A stretch of DNA of 64,000 nucleotides from the NCBI GenBank assembly GCA_963816745.1, contig CAWFLQ010000013.1:124001-188000 (forward strand). The letters are read 5' to 3'. Made by a program: the position numbers and the translations under genes. Every line of letters starts with the position of its first letter. Within the stretch, counting starts at the first letter, position 1. Under the pieces are notes generated by a model. It searched no databases. It had not been told where the DNA came from and saw only the letters and a program-made list of their open reading frames with translations. This DNA is from VAZQ01 sp963816745 (GTDB taxonomy: Bacteria; Pseudomonadota; Alphaproteobacteria; Rhizobiales; Xanthobacteraceae). Positions 44,660 through 54,025 of this stretch are shown in pieces.

Positions 44660-45430
44660 TCACATCGCGCTCTTCACGCCCCATCTCACCAACAACCAGT
44701 TGGCGGGATAGGTGGTGATGAACCCCAGGATCATGCCGATCTGCATCATGAACCAGAACACCGCCATGGTCGGATCGAGCGGGTGTGCCGGCAGCAGCAG
44801 GAAGACGACAATCGCCATCCAGCCGAACATGCCGACCTCGTAGGCGACGAGCGACAGCGTATCCGCCTTCACGGCACCGATGACCGCCTGCTGCGGCGAG
44901 ACCTTCTGCATGGATTTGATCGCCACATACTGGAAGGCGATGCCGAAGCAGTAGGCGAGCACGAACTCGACGGCATAGTCGGCGAAGAGCCGCATGCCGA
45001 GCAAGGTCCAGCCCGCGGCGAAAACGATCGGCGCACCGATGATGTCGCCCAGCACGCAACCGGCGCCACAATGCGTGGAGGAGACGAAGATGCTCTTCCA
45101 GAACGGCTGCTTCTCCATCTGCATCGGGGCGGCGCCCATTTGCTTGGCGCCCATGTCCCTGTGGCCCATGTCCCTGTGGCCCATGTGCTTGTCGCCCATG
45201 TGCTTGTCGCCCATGTGCTTGTGGCCCATGTGCTCCATGTGCATCGGCTGCCCCAGGCTGCGGTAGAACCACAGTCCGATCACGGGGAAATAGAGCCCGG
45301 TCACCGGCCACACCACGTTCATGATGCGCATCGGTTGCGGACGCGCGATCACGTCGGCGGCGATGATGAGGGCCGTGACGATACCGAGCGCGATCGAGAC
45401 GTAGGAGAAGGCAACGAGCCAAGTCGGCAT
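44660..45430 (-). CDS. DUF4396-type membrane protein with His/Met-rich repeat
   Basis: A 256-residue membrane protein. N-terminal helices (about 5-30 and 40-57), then a soluble stretch of six to seven five-residue units of the form H-M-G-x-K/R (about 63-100), then a domain with STHCGAGCVLGDIIGAPIVF and four more helices, as in DUF4396 proteins. The His/Met run and the paired Cys look suited to binding copper, silver or similar soft metals; that is inference. Its start lies 1 nt after the parE stop, so it is probably cotranscribed with parE. Confidence 0.78.
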   Translation of the reverse strand: MPTWLVAFSYVSIALGIVTALIIAADVIARPQPMRIMNVVWPVTGLYFPVIGLWFYRSLGQPMHMEHMGHKHMGDKHMGDKHMGHRDMGHRDMGAKQMGAAPMQMEKQPFWKSIFVSSTHCGAGCVLGDIIGAPIVFAAGWTLLGMRLFADYAVEFVLAYCFGIAFQYVAIKSMQKVSPQQAVIGAVKADTLSLVAYEVGMFGWMAIVVFLLLPAHPLDPTMAVFWFMMQIGMILGFITTYPANWLLVRWGVKSAM

Positions 45431-45431
45431 C

Positions 45432-47513
45432 TCACACGTCCAGCATCTCCTCGTCGGCGAACTCCGCCCGCTCCTGGATGAACTCGAAGCGCGCCTCGGG
45501 CTTGTTGCCCATCAGGCGCTCGACCGATGAAGCCGTCTTCTTGACCTCGTCCGCTACGACCACCACCCGCAGCAGCGTGCGCTTCTTCGGATCCATGGTG
45601 GTTTCCTTGAGCTGGCTCGCCATCATCTCGCCCAGGCCCTTGAAGCGGCCGATCTCGACCTTGGCGTTGGCGTGGAATTCCTTCTTCAGTAATTCATCCT
45701 TGTGCTTGTCGTTGCGGGCATAGAAATTCTTGCCGCCGTGGGTGAGCCGGTAGAGCGGCGGCACCGCGAGATAGAGGTGGCCGCTTTCGATCAGCTTCGG
45801 CATCTGCCGGTAGAAGAATGTGATGAGCAGCGACGCGATGTGGGCGCCGTCGACATCGGCGTCCGTCATCACGATCACCTTCTCGTAGCGCAGGTCCTCG
45901 TCGCGATAGCGCTCGCCGGTGCCGGAGCCGAGCGCCTGGACGAGATCGGCGAGCTGCTGGTTCTGCGCCAACTTGTCCTTGCCGGCGGAGGCCACGTTGA
46001 GGATCTTGCCGCGCAACGGCAGCACCGCCTGCGAGGCGCGGTCGCGCGCCTGCTTGGCCGAGCCGCCGGCGGAATCGCCTTCGACGATGAAGATTTCCGA
46101 GCCTTGCGCGGCCGTGTTGCTGCAGTCGGCGAGCTTGCCGGGGAGGCGGAGCTTGCGCACCGCGGTCTTGCGGGAAATCTCCTTCTCCTGGCGGCGGCGG
46201 ATGCGCTCCTCGGCGCGCTCGATCACGAAGTCGAGCAGCTTGTCCGCCTGCGTCGGATTGCCGGCGAGCCAATGATCGAACGGATCCTTGATCGCGTTCT
46301 CGACGATGCGGGTCGCTTCCGCGGTCGCGAGCCGGTCCTTGGTCTGGCCCTGGAATTCCGGCTCGCGGATGAACACCGATATCATGCAGGCGGCGCCGGT
46401 CATCACGTCGTCGGCGGTTACCGCGGCCGCGCGCTTGCCCTGGCCCGCGCGCTCCGCGTGGTCCTTGATGCCCTTGACGAGCGCGCTGCGCAAACCGCTT
46501 TCATGCGTGCCGCCGTCCGGCGTCGGGATAGTGTTGCAATAAGATGACAGGAACCCGTCGGAGTCACCGGTCCATGCCACCGCCCATTGCCCGCCGCCGT
46601 GCACGCCGATCTTGCCGGCGGTCCCCGCGAAGATGTCGGGGTGGACCAGCGTCGAGCCGTTGATCATCGCAGCGAGATATTCCTTGAGGCCGTCGGCGAA
46701 ATGGAACGTGGCCTCTTCCGGCACGTCCTCGACGCCCTTCAAGAGCTCCTTGGCGCAGGTCCAGCGGATCTCGACGCCGCCGAACAGGTAGGCCTTGGAG
46801 CGCGTCATCTTGAAGACGCGCTCGGGCTTGAAATGCGCCTTGGCGCCGAAGATGTCGGGATCGGGCAGGAAGCGGACCTTGGTACCACGCCTGTTGGGTG
46901 CGGGGCCGAGCTTCTCCAGCTTGCCTTTCGGCTTGCCGCGCTCGAACACCATGCCGTAGAGCGTCTGCTTGCGCGCGACCTCCACCTCCAGGCGCGCCGA
47001 CAAGGCGTTGGCGACCGAGACGCCGACGCCGTGTAGCCCGCCCGAGGTGCCGTACACCTCCGAGTCGAATTTGCCGCCGGCGTGCAGCGTGCACATGATC
47101 ACTTCGAGCGCGGATTTCTTCGGAAACTTCGGGTGCGGATCGACCGGAATGCCGCGGCCGTTGTCGGTGACGCTCACATAGCCGTTAGCCTCCATCTCGA
47201 CCTCGATGAAGGTGGCGTGCCCATCCAGGGCCTCGTCCATGGCATTGTCGATCACCTCGGCGAACAGGTGATGGAGCGCCTTCTCGTCGGTGCCGCCGAT
47301 GTACATGCCGGGACGGCGGCGCACCGGCTCGAGGCCTTCGAGGACCTCGATGTGGCGGGCGTTGTAGTCGCCGTCGCCGCCGCCGCGCGAGGGCTTGGCG
47401 GCGCGCGTGGCCTTTCCGGCAAGGCGGCGTGGCGCGGCCTCCGGCAAATCAGCAAACAGATCGCGGGTTTTGCTCGACTTTTGGGTGGCGGCTGCTTTGG
47501 CGGTCTTAGCCAT
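45432..47513 (-). CDS. parE: DNA topoisomerase IV subunit B
   Basis: Type IIA topoisomerase ATPase subunit that separates daughter chromosomes. 693 residues: GHKL ATPase (EVIDNAMDEALDGHA; DNGRGIPVD), transducer, and Toprim region (IVEGDSAGGSAKQARDRASQ; VIMTDADVDGAHI). ParE rather than GyrB is supported by the SAKQARDR form and the C-terminal end without an insert. An N-terminal extension of about 45 Ala/Lys-rich residues is normal for the order. Confidence 0.95.
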   Translation of the reverse strand: MAKTAKAAATQKSSKTRDLFADLPEAAPRRLAGKATRAAKPSRGGGDGDYNARHIEVLEGLEPVRRRPGMYIGGTDEKALHHLFAEVIDNAMDEALDGHATFIEVEMEANGYVSVTDNGRGIPVDPHPKFPKKSALEVIMCTLHAGGKFDSEVYGTSGGLHGVGVSVANALSARLEVEVARKQTLYGMVFERGKPKGKLEKLGPAPNRRGTKVRFLPDPDIFGAKAHFKPERVFKMTRSKAYLFGGVEIRWTCAKELLKGVEDVPEEATFHFADGLKEYLAAMINGSTLVHPDIFAGTAGKIGVHGGGQWAVAWTGDSDGFLSSYCNTIPTPDGGTHESGLRSALVKGIKDHAERAGQGKRAAAVTADDVMTGAACMISVFIREPEFQGQTKDRLATAEATRIVENAIKDPFDHWLAGNPTQADKLLDFVIERAEERIRRRQEKEISRKTAVRKLRLPGKLADCSNTAAQGSEIFIVEGDSAGGSAKQARDRASQAVLPLRGKILNVASAGKDKLAQNQQLADLVQALGSGTGERYRDEDLRYEKVIVMTDADVDGAHIASLLITFFYRQMPKLIESGHLYLAVPPLYRLTHGGKNFYARNDKHKDELLKKEFHANAKVEIGRFKGLGEMMASQLKETTMDPKKRTLLRVVVVADEVKKTASSVERLMGNKPEARFEFIQERAEFADEEMLDV

Positions 47514-47768
47514 AGGTTGTAGGTCCGCTAGTGCAATTCAAAGGAACCAAGGGGAGGGCGAATCAGTTGCCACTATGCCACGGTCGTGACCAATCGTGAT
47601 GGGGTTCTGGCTGGCGAAACAGATATGGTCGCGGCATACCGCCATTTCAATTCGCTGCCGTTTAGTGGCCGCCGCTCTGCCAGACATTCGCCTAAACCTA
47701 TTGTCAAGGTTTGCATGCAAGCCAAGAAGAGCGCGCGAACATTGCGCGCAGGCCAAGAGGAGCGCGCA

Positions 47769-48563
47769 ATGTTCGATCTCAACCGCCTGTTGAACGTATT
47801 GTCATCCCGCGGCGGCGCCGGCGCCGACTTTCAGCGCATGCTGGAATGGAAGTTGCTGCGCGGCAGCCACGAGTTTCCGGGACCCGACGGCGGAACCTGC
47901 ATCAACGAGGCGGCGATCGTGGCCGCGGGCTATCCCTATCGCGCGGTCTACTGCGTTAAGGATTTGCCGACATCGTTCTCGCGGCCGATCTCGATGCTTG
48001 CGCTCTGCCTCAACGACACCCTCGAGGACGAGCTCCGCCAGGAGCTGCTGACCCCGTTCGTGACCAGGCTTGCCGGATCGGTCGACACTCCCAAGGTTGA
48101 GATGACGCGCGCGGAGCTCATGCTGCAACGGACCGTGGCCGAGATCGTCTCGCCGGCACTTGCGCGCGCCGGCTATGTCGAGCTTGCCGACCGTTGCCGC
48201 ACCGTTCGCACGCCGACGGAGCTGGTGGAGATCGCCCGGCGCATGCGCGATTGCGGCAGCTCCGCGCTCGACCAATCGCTCATCGCCGCGCTCGACCATG
48301 CCGCGGATGCCGGACGGCAGTGGCTCGCAGGCCTTCCGACCGAGGTCGTTTTCTGCACGTTCTCCGCGATGCGGGAGATCGCCACCCTCGACGGCGACCG
48401 CTTGGTGGAGAAGGTCTATCGGCGGGCGGCCCAGATCCTCGATGCCGCAATTGCGATCGGAAACCAGGGCGACGGGAGCGGGCTGGACGTCGTCGCCGTG
48501 CGAATGGACGCGGCCAAGCGGTCGCCCGAGGCCAGCCATCGCCGCGAGCCGCTCGTAGCCTGA
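47769..48563 (+). CDS. Conserved-looking hypothetical protein
   Basis: A 264-residue protein of unknown function. The N-terminal region (FQRMLEWKLLRGSHEFPGPD; GGTCINEAAIVAAGYPYRAV) looks conserved and globular. A helical C-terminal half follows, with no signal or membrane segment. ATG 47769 has GAGGAG about 7 nt upstream. Divergent from parE across a 255-nt gap that should hold both promoters. Confidence 0.65.
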   Translation: MFDLNRLLNVLSSRGGAGADFQRMLEWKLLRGSHEFPGPDGGTCINEAAIVAAGYPYRAVYCVKDLPTSFSRPISMLALCLNDTLEDELRQELLTPFVTRLAGSVDTPKVEMTRAELMLQRTVAEIVSPALARAGYVELADRCRTVRTPTELVEIARRMRDCGSSALDQSLIAALDHAADAGRQWLAGLPTEVVFCTFSAMREIATLDGDRLVEKVYRRAAQILDAAIAIGNQGDGSGLDVVAVRMDAAKRSPEASHRREPLVA

Positions 48564-48586
48564 GGCTGAGCCTAATTCCATAGGTG

Positions 48587-48627
48587 GTCATTCCGGGGCT
48601 CGCCGCTTCGCGGCGCCTCGGAATGAC
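48587..48627. repeat. Short palindromic (REP-like) element
   Basis: GTCATTCCGGGG pairs with CCTCGGAATGAC (one mismatch) around an inner hairpin CGCCG-CTTCG-CGGCG. It lies between the unknown gene and the DedA gene. GTCATTCC-type ends are very common in this bacterial group. Confidence 0.6.
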
Positions 48628-48704
48628 GACTGATTCCGCCGGCGCTCTGGTCTTACCGGTCGAGGCGAGCTAAACCCTGAAGGACAATCAGGCCGCCTTT
48701 CCGT

Positions 48705-49244
48705 ATGCTCGCAAGCCTCGAAGCGCATGCCCAGCAAATCGTGGAATTCGTGCGCGCCCACGAGGCGTGGGCGGCTCCTGTCGTTTTTGCGCTCGCGTTC
48801 GGCGAGTCGCTGGCCTTCATCTCCCTGCTCATTCCGGCCTGGGCGGCGCTGGTCGGGATCGGCGTGCTGATCGCCTCCGGCGACCTCAATTTCTGGCCGA
48901 TCTGGATCGCCGGCTCGATCGGGGCCGCGCTCGGCGACTGGCTCTCGTACTGGATCGGCGTCAAGCTCGGACCGCCCGTCGCTCACATCTGGCCGCTGTC
49001 GCGCCATCCCGATCTGCTGCCCAAGGGCGAAGCGTTCGTGAAGCGCTGGGGCGTGCTGGCGATCTTCATCGGCCGTTTCTTCGGACCGCTGCGCGCCTCG
49101 GTGCCGCTGGTCGCGGGTATCTTCCACATGCCCTATTGGAGCTTCCAGATCGCGAACTTCACCTCGGCCTTCCTCTGGGCCGGCGTGCTCCTCACGCTCG
49201 GCGACGTCGGCGCCAAGCTGATCAAGTGGTTGTGGTGGGCGTAG
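48705..49244 (+). CDS. DedA-family membrane protein
   Basis: A 179-residue integral membrane protein of the DedA/SNARE-associated family: FGESLAFISLLIPAWAALVG near the N-terminus and the GRFFGPLRASVPLVAGIFHM motif. DedA proteins are implicated in lipid-carrier transport and membrane homeostasis. The stop codon lies inside the palindrome at 49241-49323. Confidence 0.9.
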   Translation: MLASLEAHAQQIVEFVRAHEAWAAPVVFALAFGESLAFISLLIPAWAALVGIGVLIASGDLNFWPIWIAGSIGAALGDWLSYWIGVKLGPPVAHIWPLSRHPDLLPKGEAFVKRWGVLAIFIGRFFGPLRASVPLVAGIFHMPYWSFQIANFTSAFLWAGVLLTLGDVGAKLIKWLWWA

Positions 49245-49323
49245 GTTGGGTCGAGTTCTTTACGAGACCCAACAATCGCAGATCGAGGCGTTGGGTCTCG
49301 CGAAAACGCTCGAGCCAACCTAC
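49241..49323. repeat. 83-bp palindrome that carries the stop codons of both flanking genes
   Basis: GTAGGTTGG (49241-49249) and CCAACCTAC (49315-49323) are outer arms; CGAGACCCAAC (49263-49273) pairs with GTTGGGTCTCG (49290-49300) as inner arms. The TAG in GTAGGTTGG ends dedA, and the same TAG read on the other strand ends the MFS-spermidine-synthase gene, so the element sits exactly between converging genes and may terminate both. Confidence 0.75.
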
Positions 49324-51635
49324 TGCCCTCTGATCTGGCGGAGCACCGCGCCGGCGACATTGGAATAGTCGTCGGTCCAGACCCATTGGCGCAGATCGGG
49401 CGTGACGGGCTCCCAGCCCTCCGCCTGCGCCAGCTCACCGAAATCCTCCTCGTTGCGCACGACCGCGGCGACCGTGCCGGAATATTTGTAGGGATTGGTG
49501 GTCTCGTCGACCTGCGCGCTGTCGTTCACGCGGGTGAGGGCGCCGTTCGCGGCCGCGATGCCGGCGACGACCGAGGCGAGCTCGAGGTAGCGGTTCGACA
49601 CGTGCAGCGCCACCATGCCATGCGGGCTGAGCTTCTTGAGATAAATCTCCATCGCCTCGCGCGTGAGCAGGTGGATGGGGATCGCGTCGGAGGTGAAGGC
49701 GTCGACGACGATGAGGTCGTAGGCGCCGTCGGGCGCGTCCGCCAGCGTGAGCCGCGCATCGCCGAGCACGATCGGCAGGTTCGGCCGGCACGACGACACG
49801 AAACTGAAAAGGTTCGGATCGCGGGCGATGTGGATGATCGCGGGGTCGATCTCGTAGTAGTGCACGACGTCGTCCACCCCGGCGCGGCAGGTGAGCGAGC
49901 CGGTGCCGAGCCCGATCACTGCGAAGCGGATCGGCCCGCCCACGCGCGCTTTCACCGCGTCGAATACCTGGCCGATGGCGGAGCCGTCCCAGTAATACAT
50001 CAAGAGCTCGAGCGGCTGCGCCGCGGGCTGCCCGCCGGGATCGCGGATGCGCTGACCGCCGTGCAACGTGGTCCCGTGCTGCAGCAGGCGGAACTGGCCG
50101 TCGGTGCTCTCGCTGATCTTGGCGACGCCGAAGAAGCTGCGGACGGAAATCGCGCCCGCCTGCTCGATGACGTTGTGATTGAAGAGCAGCGCGAAGCCGA
50201 TGGTCGCGGCCATCGCGAGCGGCGCGCGCCAGAACAGGACGCTGACGGCGATCAGCGTGCCGAAAATCCAGTTGAAATAGTTTTCGTCGACCGTCACCGA
50301 GACGAGCGTGGAGACGATCAGGAGAATAGCCGCCGCGGCCAGGCCGAGCAGCAGCAGATAACGCAGGCGGTCGTCGTCCGGCAGCAAGGCGCCCGGCCGG
50401 CACAGCAGCGCGAGCGCGATCAGGATCGGATATTCCGCGACCCAGTTGAACACGTAAGGGGCGATCAATCCCGCGGCGATGCCGCCGATCACGCCGCCCA
50501 CCGACATCCAGAGATAGAAGGCGGTGAGATACCGCGCCGGCGGCCGGGTGCGCGCGAGCTCGCCGTGGCACATCAGCGCGGATACGAAGAACACCGCGAC
50601 GTGCAATGCGATGAGCCCGACGATGGTCTTGAGCGGATCGAAGACGAGCGCGTCGATCCAATCGACGTTGGTCTTGAGGTCGAAGACGAGCACGGCCACG
50701 AGAGCGATGACGAAGGCCGGCTGGACCGCGACGACGAGCCAGTGCGGAATGATCGGCCGGCGCGCGAACACGATGACGAAGGTCAGGAGATAGAGCGCGA
50801 GCGGCAGCACCCAGAGCAGCGGCACCGCCGCCACGTCGGTCGAGATGTGCGCGGTGACCGCGACCAGCAGCGCCGAGGGCACCGCCGCCTGCGCGATCCA
50901 GAACGCGGCGTCCTTCCAGGTCGGGGCCGCTTCCTTTGCCTCGGCGGCCGCATCGCCGGCCACGTCCTGCGGCGCCTGACCCGGCGAACGCCACAGCAGC
51001 GCGCCGCAAGCGGCGATGAGCGCGATCAGGAGATAGAAGCCGAACGACCAGAGCCGAGCCTGGTCGCCGAGCCGGACGAACGGCTCGATCGCGACCGGAT
51101 AGGAGACGAGCGCAAGGAAGCTTCCCACATTGCTGCCGGCATAGAGGAAATACGGGTCCGTCGCGTCCGGGTGATCGGTGCGCGCGAACCAGGCCTGCAG
51201 CAGCGGGCTGTTGGCGGCGAGCGCGAAGAATGGCAGGCCGATCGAGGCGGCGAACAACCCGATCAGCCAGAATGCTTCTCCGCTGTCCGGCGGTTTGCCC
51301 CATCCGGCGGCGATCGACAGCGGCAGCGCAAACACGGCGGCGAACATGACCACGAGATGGATCACGACCGACATCCGGCCGGGGGCATAGCGTGTCAGCA
51401 GGTGGGCATAGGCATAGCCGGCGAGCAGCGCGGCCTGGAAGAACACGATCGCGACCGACCACACCGACGGCGCCCCGCCGAAGCGCGGCAGCACCATCTT
51501 GGTGAACATCGGCTGCACCAGGAACAACAACGCCGCGCTCACGAAGATGGCGGCGGCAAAGGTCGCGAGCAGCAGCGCGCGGCCTGATGTCGCGTTGCGC
51601 GTGGTTTCGTCGGCGGACTGGTCAGTGATGGTCAT
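49320..51635 (-). CDS. Fused MFS-like / spermidine synthase-like protein
   Basis: A 771-residue membrane protein with about 12-14 helices over the first 470 residues, followed by a cytoplasmic spermidine-synthase-type methyltransferase fold: FAVIGLGTGSLTCRA (SAM-like binding), VHYYEIDPAIIHIA and LIVVDAFTSDAIPIHLLTRE. Such fusions are common in proteobacteria; polyamine synthesis or export is possible but unproven. It converges with dedA. Confidence 0.87.
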   Translation of the reverse strand: MTITDQSADETTRNATSGRALLLATFAAAIFVSAALLFLVQPMFTKMVLPRFGGAPSVWSVAIVFFQAALLAGYAYAHLLTRYAPGRMSVVIHLVVMFAAVFALPLSIAAGWGKPPDSGEAFWLIGLFAASIGLPFFALAANSPLLQAWFARTDHPDATDPYFLYAGSNVGSFLALVSYPVAIEPFVRLGDQARLWSFGFYLLIALIAACGALLWRSPGQAPQDVAGDAAAEAKEAAPTWKDAAFWIAQAAVPSALLVAVTAHISTDVAAVPLLWVLPLALYLLTFVIVFARRPIIPHWLVVAVQPAFVIALVAVLVFDLKTNVDWIDALVFDPLKTIVGLIALHVAVFFVSALMCHGELARTRPPARYLTAFYLWMSVGGVIGGIAAGLIAPYVFNWVAEYPILIALALLCRPGALLPDDDRLRYLLLLGLAAAAILLIVSTLVSVTVDENYFNWIFGTLIAVSVLFWRAPLAMAATIGFALLFNHNVIEQAGAISVRSFFGVAKISESTDGQFRLLQHGTTLHGGQRIRDPGGQPAAQPLELLMYYWDGSAIGQVFDAVKARVGGPIRFAVIGLGTGSLTCRAGVDDVVHYYEIDPAIIHIARDPNLFSFVSSCRPNLPIVLGDARLTLADAPDGAYDLIVVDAFTSDAIPIHLLTREAMEIYLKKLSPHGMVALHVSNRYLELASVVAGIAAANGALTRVNDSAQVDETTNPYKYSGTVAAVVRNEEDFGELAQAEGWEPVTPDLRQWVWTDDYSNVAGAVLRQIRGQ

Positions 51636-51859
51636 GCCCTAGCCTTAGCCTGTTTGCCAGGGCACGCGAAATAGCGAACCCGCAACCCCCTCAACGCGGA
51701 CGGCCGGAATAACGGCGAGCGAAAGGTGTTCACCACCACGTGAGCCTGCCGGCTGCCGGTTCTCAAAGGCGTTCGGCGGCGCTACCATGTCACCGTCCAT
51801 CTCGACCGAGAGCCCCGAACAAGAACATCAGAAGGGCCTTACTAGCCAGGGAGAACTCC

Positions 51860-52852
51860 ATGACCCAACTGACACGCCGCGCCGTCCTTGCGGGCGCCGC
51901 GGCCACGACTGCGCTGAGCCCGCTTGCCACCGTCCCCTCCGCGCAGGCGGCGGCCCCGCTTGCCGGCAAGCAAACGGCGGGCTGGTACCGCTACAAGGTC
52001 GGGGATATCGAGATCACCGTCGTGACCGACGGCGTGAACCGGTTTCCGTTGAACGACGCTTTCATCACCAATGTCAAGAAAGACGACGTCAACGCCGCGC
52101 TCGCCGCCGCGTACATGGAAAAGGACAAGATGGCGATTCCATATTCGCCGATTGTCGTGAATACCGGATCGAAGCTCGTCGCCATCGACACCGGAACGGG
52201 CGAGGCGAACTTCGAGCGCAGCAAGGGCTCGGCCGGCCAATATCATTCGAACCTCAAGGCCGCCGGCATCGACCGAAACGCGGTCGACATCGCGCTGATC
52301 TCGCATTTCCACGGCGATCACATCAACGGTCTGCTGACGCCCGACAACAAGCCTGCGTTCCCCAATGCGGAGATATTGGTGCCGGCGGCGGAGTGGAAAT
52401 ACTTCATGGACGACGCCGAAATGAACCGCCAGACGACCGAGCGCATGAAGGGCGTGTTCTCCAATGCCCGCCGGGTGTTCGACGCGCTCGGGCGCAAGGT
52501 GACGCCATACGAGCCGAACAAGGAGATTGCGCCGGGCATCACCTCCGTGCCGACGCTGGGCCACACTCCGGGCCATTCCTCGCACATCGTCGCGTCAGGC
52601 TCGAGCAAGGTCTATGTCCAGGCGGACGTGACGAACGTGCCGTTCCTGTTCGCGCGCAATCCCGGTTGGCACCTGATGTTCGACCAGGATGCCAATATGG
52701 CGGAAGCGACGCGGCGCAAGGTCTACGACATGCTCGCCGCCGAGAAGATGCTGGTGCAGGGCTTCCACTATCCGTTCCCGGCGCTCGCCTATATCGAGAA
52801 GAGCGGAAACGGGTATCGCGAGGTTCCGGTTCCCTGGAGCCCGACGATCTGA
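51860..52852 (+). CDS. Exported metallo-beta-lactamase-fold hydrolase, paralogue 1
   Basis: A 330-residue MBL-fold protein. Tat-like signal (TRRAVLAGAAATTAL) ending near SAQAAAP, then GWYRYKVGDIEITVVTDG. Metal ligands: H149-x-H151-x-D153-H154 (SHFHGDHINGL), H235 (LGHTPGHSSH), D256 (VQADVTNVP) and H303 (GFHYPFP). The substrate is unknown; related folds hydrolyse lactones, beta-lactams or phosphoesters. GGGAG lies 7 nt upstream. First of four tandem paralogues, with its own terminator. Confidence 0.88.
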   Translation: MTQLTRRAVLAGAAATTALSPLATVPSAQAAAPLAGKQTAGWYRYKVGDIEITVVTDGVNRFPLNDAFITNVKKDDVNAALAAAYMEKDKMAIPYSPIVVNTGSKLVAIDTGTGEANFERSKGSAGQYHSNLKAAGIDRNAVDIALISHFHGDHINGLLTPDNKPAFPNAEILVPAAEWKYFMDDAEMNRQTTERMKGVFSNARRVFDALGRKVTPYEPNKEIAPGITSVPTLGHTPGHSSHIVASGSSKVYVQADVTNVPFLFARNPGWHLMFDQDANMAEATRRKVYDMLAAEKMLVQGFHYPFPALAYIEKSGNGYREVPVPWSPTI

Positions 52853-52876
52853 TTTCGGCGACCCCGAACGAGCGGC

Positions 52877-52907
52877 AAGGCCACCCCGGCGGGGTGGCCT
52901 TCTTTTT
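52877..52907 (+). terminator. Rho-independent terminator after MBL paralogue 1
   Basis: Perfect stem AAGGCCACCCC / GGGGTGGCCTT with a 3-nt loop, followed by CTTTTT. It begins 25 nt after the stop, so paralogue 1 is probably a separate transcription unit from paralogues 2 and 3. Confidence 0.9.
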
Positions 52908-53014
52908 GATGCTTTTTGCGCCTGACACCACGATCGATCGGCTATATTGCCTGCGGCTGCCGCAGCCCCAAAAAGAACCAATGCGCAAGTGCGGCGCGTA
53001 GAGGGAGAAACGCC

Positions 53015-53995
53015 ATGACCGGACTGTCTCGTCGCCATTTGTTGGCGGGTGCCGCCGCGGCTACGGCCGCGTTTACGCCGCTTGCTGCAACGCCAATTCG
53101 GGCCGCCGCTCCGCCTGCCGGCAAGCAGGTGCCGAGCTTCTATCGCTACAAGGTCGGCCAGTTCGAATGCACCTCGATCAGCGACGGTGCCCGCACATTC
53201 CCGATGCCCGACGGCTTCGTGCGGAACGTCGCCAAGGAGCAGGCGCTTGCGGCCGCCGAAGCGGCCTACATGCCCAAAGGCATGGTGACCGTGCCGTTCA
53301 ATCCGCAGGTGATCAACACCGGCTCCAAGCTCGTGCTGATCGATACTGGATTCGGCCCGACGCCGAACGCGCCGATCGGCCTGTTGACCGCGAACATGGC
53401 GGCGGCGGGTATCGATCCCAAGGCGATCGACATCGTCGTCGTCTCCCATCTCCATCCCGACCACACCAACGGCATCAAGGGCGCGGACGGCGCGCTCATC
53501 TTCCCGAATGCGGAGATCAAGGTGCCGGCGGTCGATTGGGCGTTCTGGATGAGCGACGACAACATGGCCAAGGCGCAGGGCGACATGATGAAGGGCTACT
53601 TCGCCAATACCCGCAAGGTCTATGCCGGGCTCGCCGACAAGGTGACGAAGTACGAGTGGGGCAAGGAAGTCGCGCCCGGCATTACCGCTATCGATGCTTC
53701 CGGGCACACCCCGGGGCACACGGCGTTCGCGGTCGCTTCGGGTAACGCGCGCGTGCTCGTGCAGTCGGATGTCACCAATATTCCGGAGTTGTTCCTGCGC
53801 AATCCGGATTGGCACGTGGCGTTCGACATCGATCCGCAGAAGGCGGTCGAGACGCGCCGCAAGTTCTACGACATGGCCGCGGCCGAGAAGGCTCTGGTGG
53901 TCGGCTTCCATTTCACGTTCCCCTCCGTCGGCTACGTGGAGAAGGATGGAAGCGGCTATCGCCTGGTGCCGATCGCGTGGAATCCGGTGCTCTGA
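53015..53995 (+). CDS. Exported metallo-beta-lactamase-fold hydrolase, paralogue 2
   Basis: 326 residues. Tat-like signal (SRRHLLAGAAAATAAF), then the shared FYRYKVGQFECTSISDG block. The metal motif reads VSHLHPDHTNGI (H-x-H-x-D-H), with Pro instead of the Gly seen in paralogues 1, 3 and 4. Later ligands are SGHTPGHTAF, VQSDVTNIP and GFHFTFP. GGGAG lies 8 nt before ATG 53015. It is followed 30 nt later by paralogue 3. Confidence 0.88.
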   Translation: MTGLSRRHLLAGAAAATAAFTPLAATPIRAAAPPAGKQVPSFYRYKVGQFECTSISDGARTFPMPDGFVRNVAKEQALAAAEAAYMPKGMVTVPFNPQVINTGSKLVLIDTGFGPTPNAPIGLLTANMAAAGIDPKAIDIVVVSHLHPDHTNGIKGADGALIFPNAEIKVPAVDWAFWMSDDNMAKAQGDMMKGYFANTRKVYAGLADKVTKYEWGKEVAPGITAIDASGHTPGHTAFAVASGNARVLVQSDVTNIPELFLRNPDWHVAFDIDPQKAVETRRKFYDMAAAEKALVVGFHFTFPSVGYVEKDGSGYRLVPIAWNPVL

Positions 53996-54025
53996 ACCGA
54001 AAATCGATTGATCCTGGAGGGACCC

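Noticed and set aside
49386..51587. 733-codon plus-strand open frame
   Set aside because: Antisense to the MFS-spermidine-synthase gene; composition is dominated by Arg, Asp and Glu as expected for a GC-rich shadow frame.
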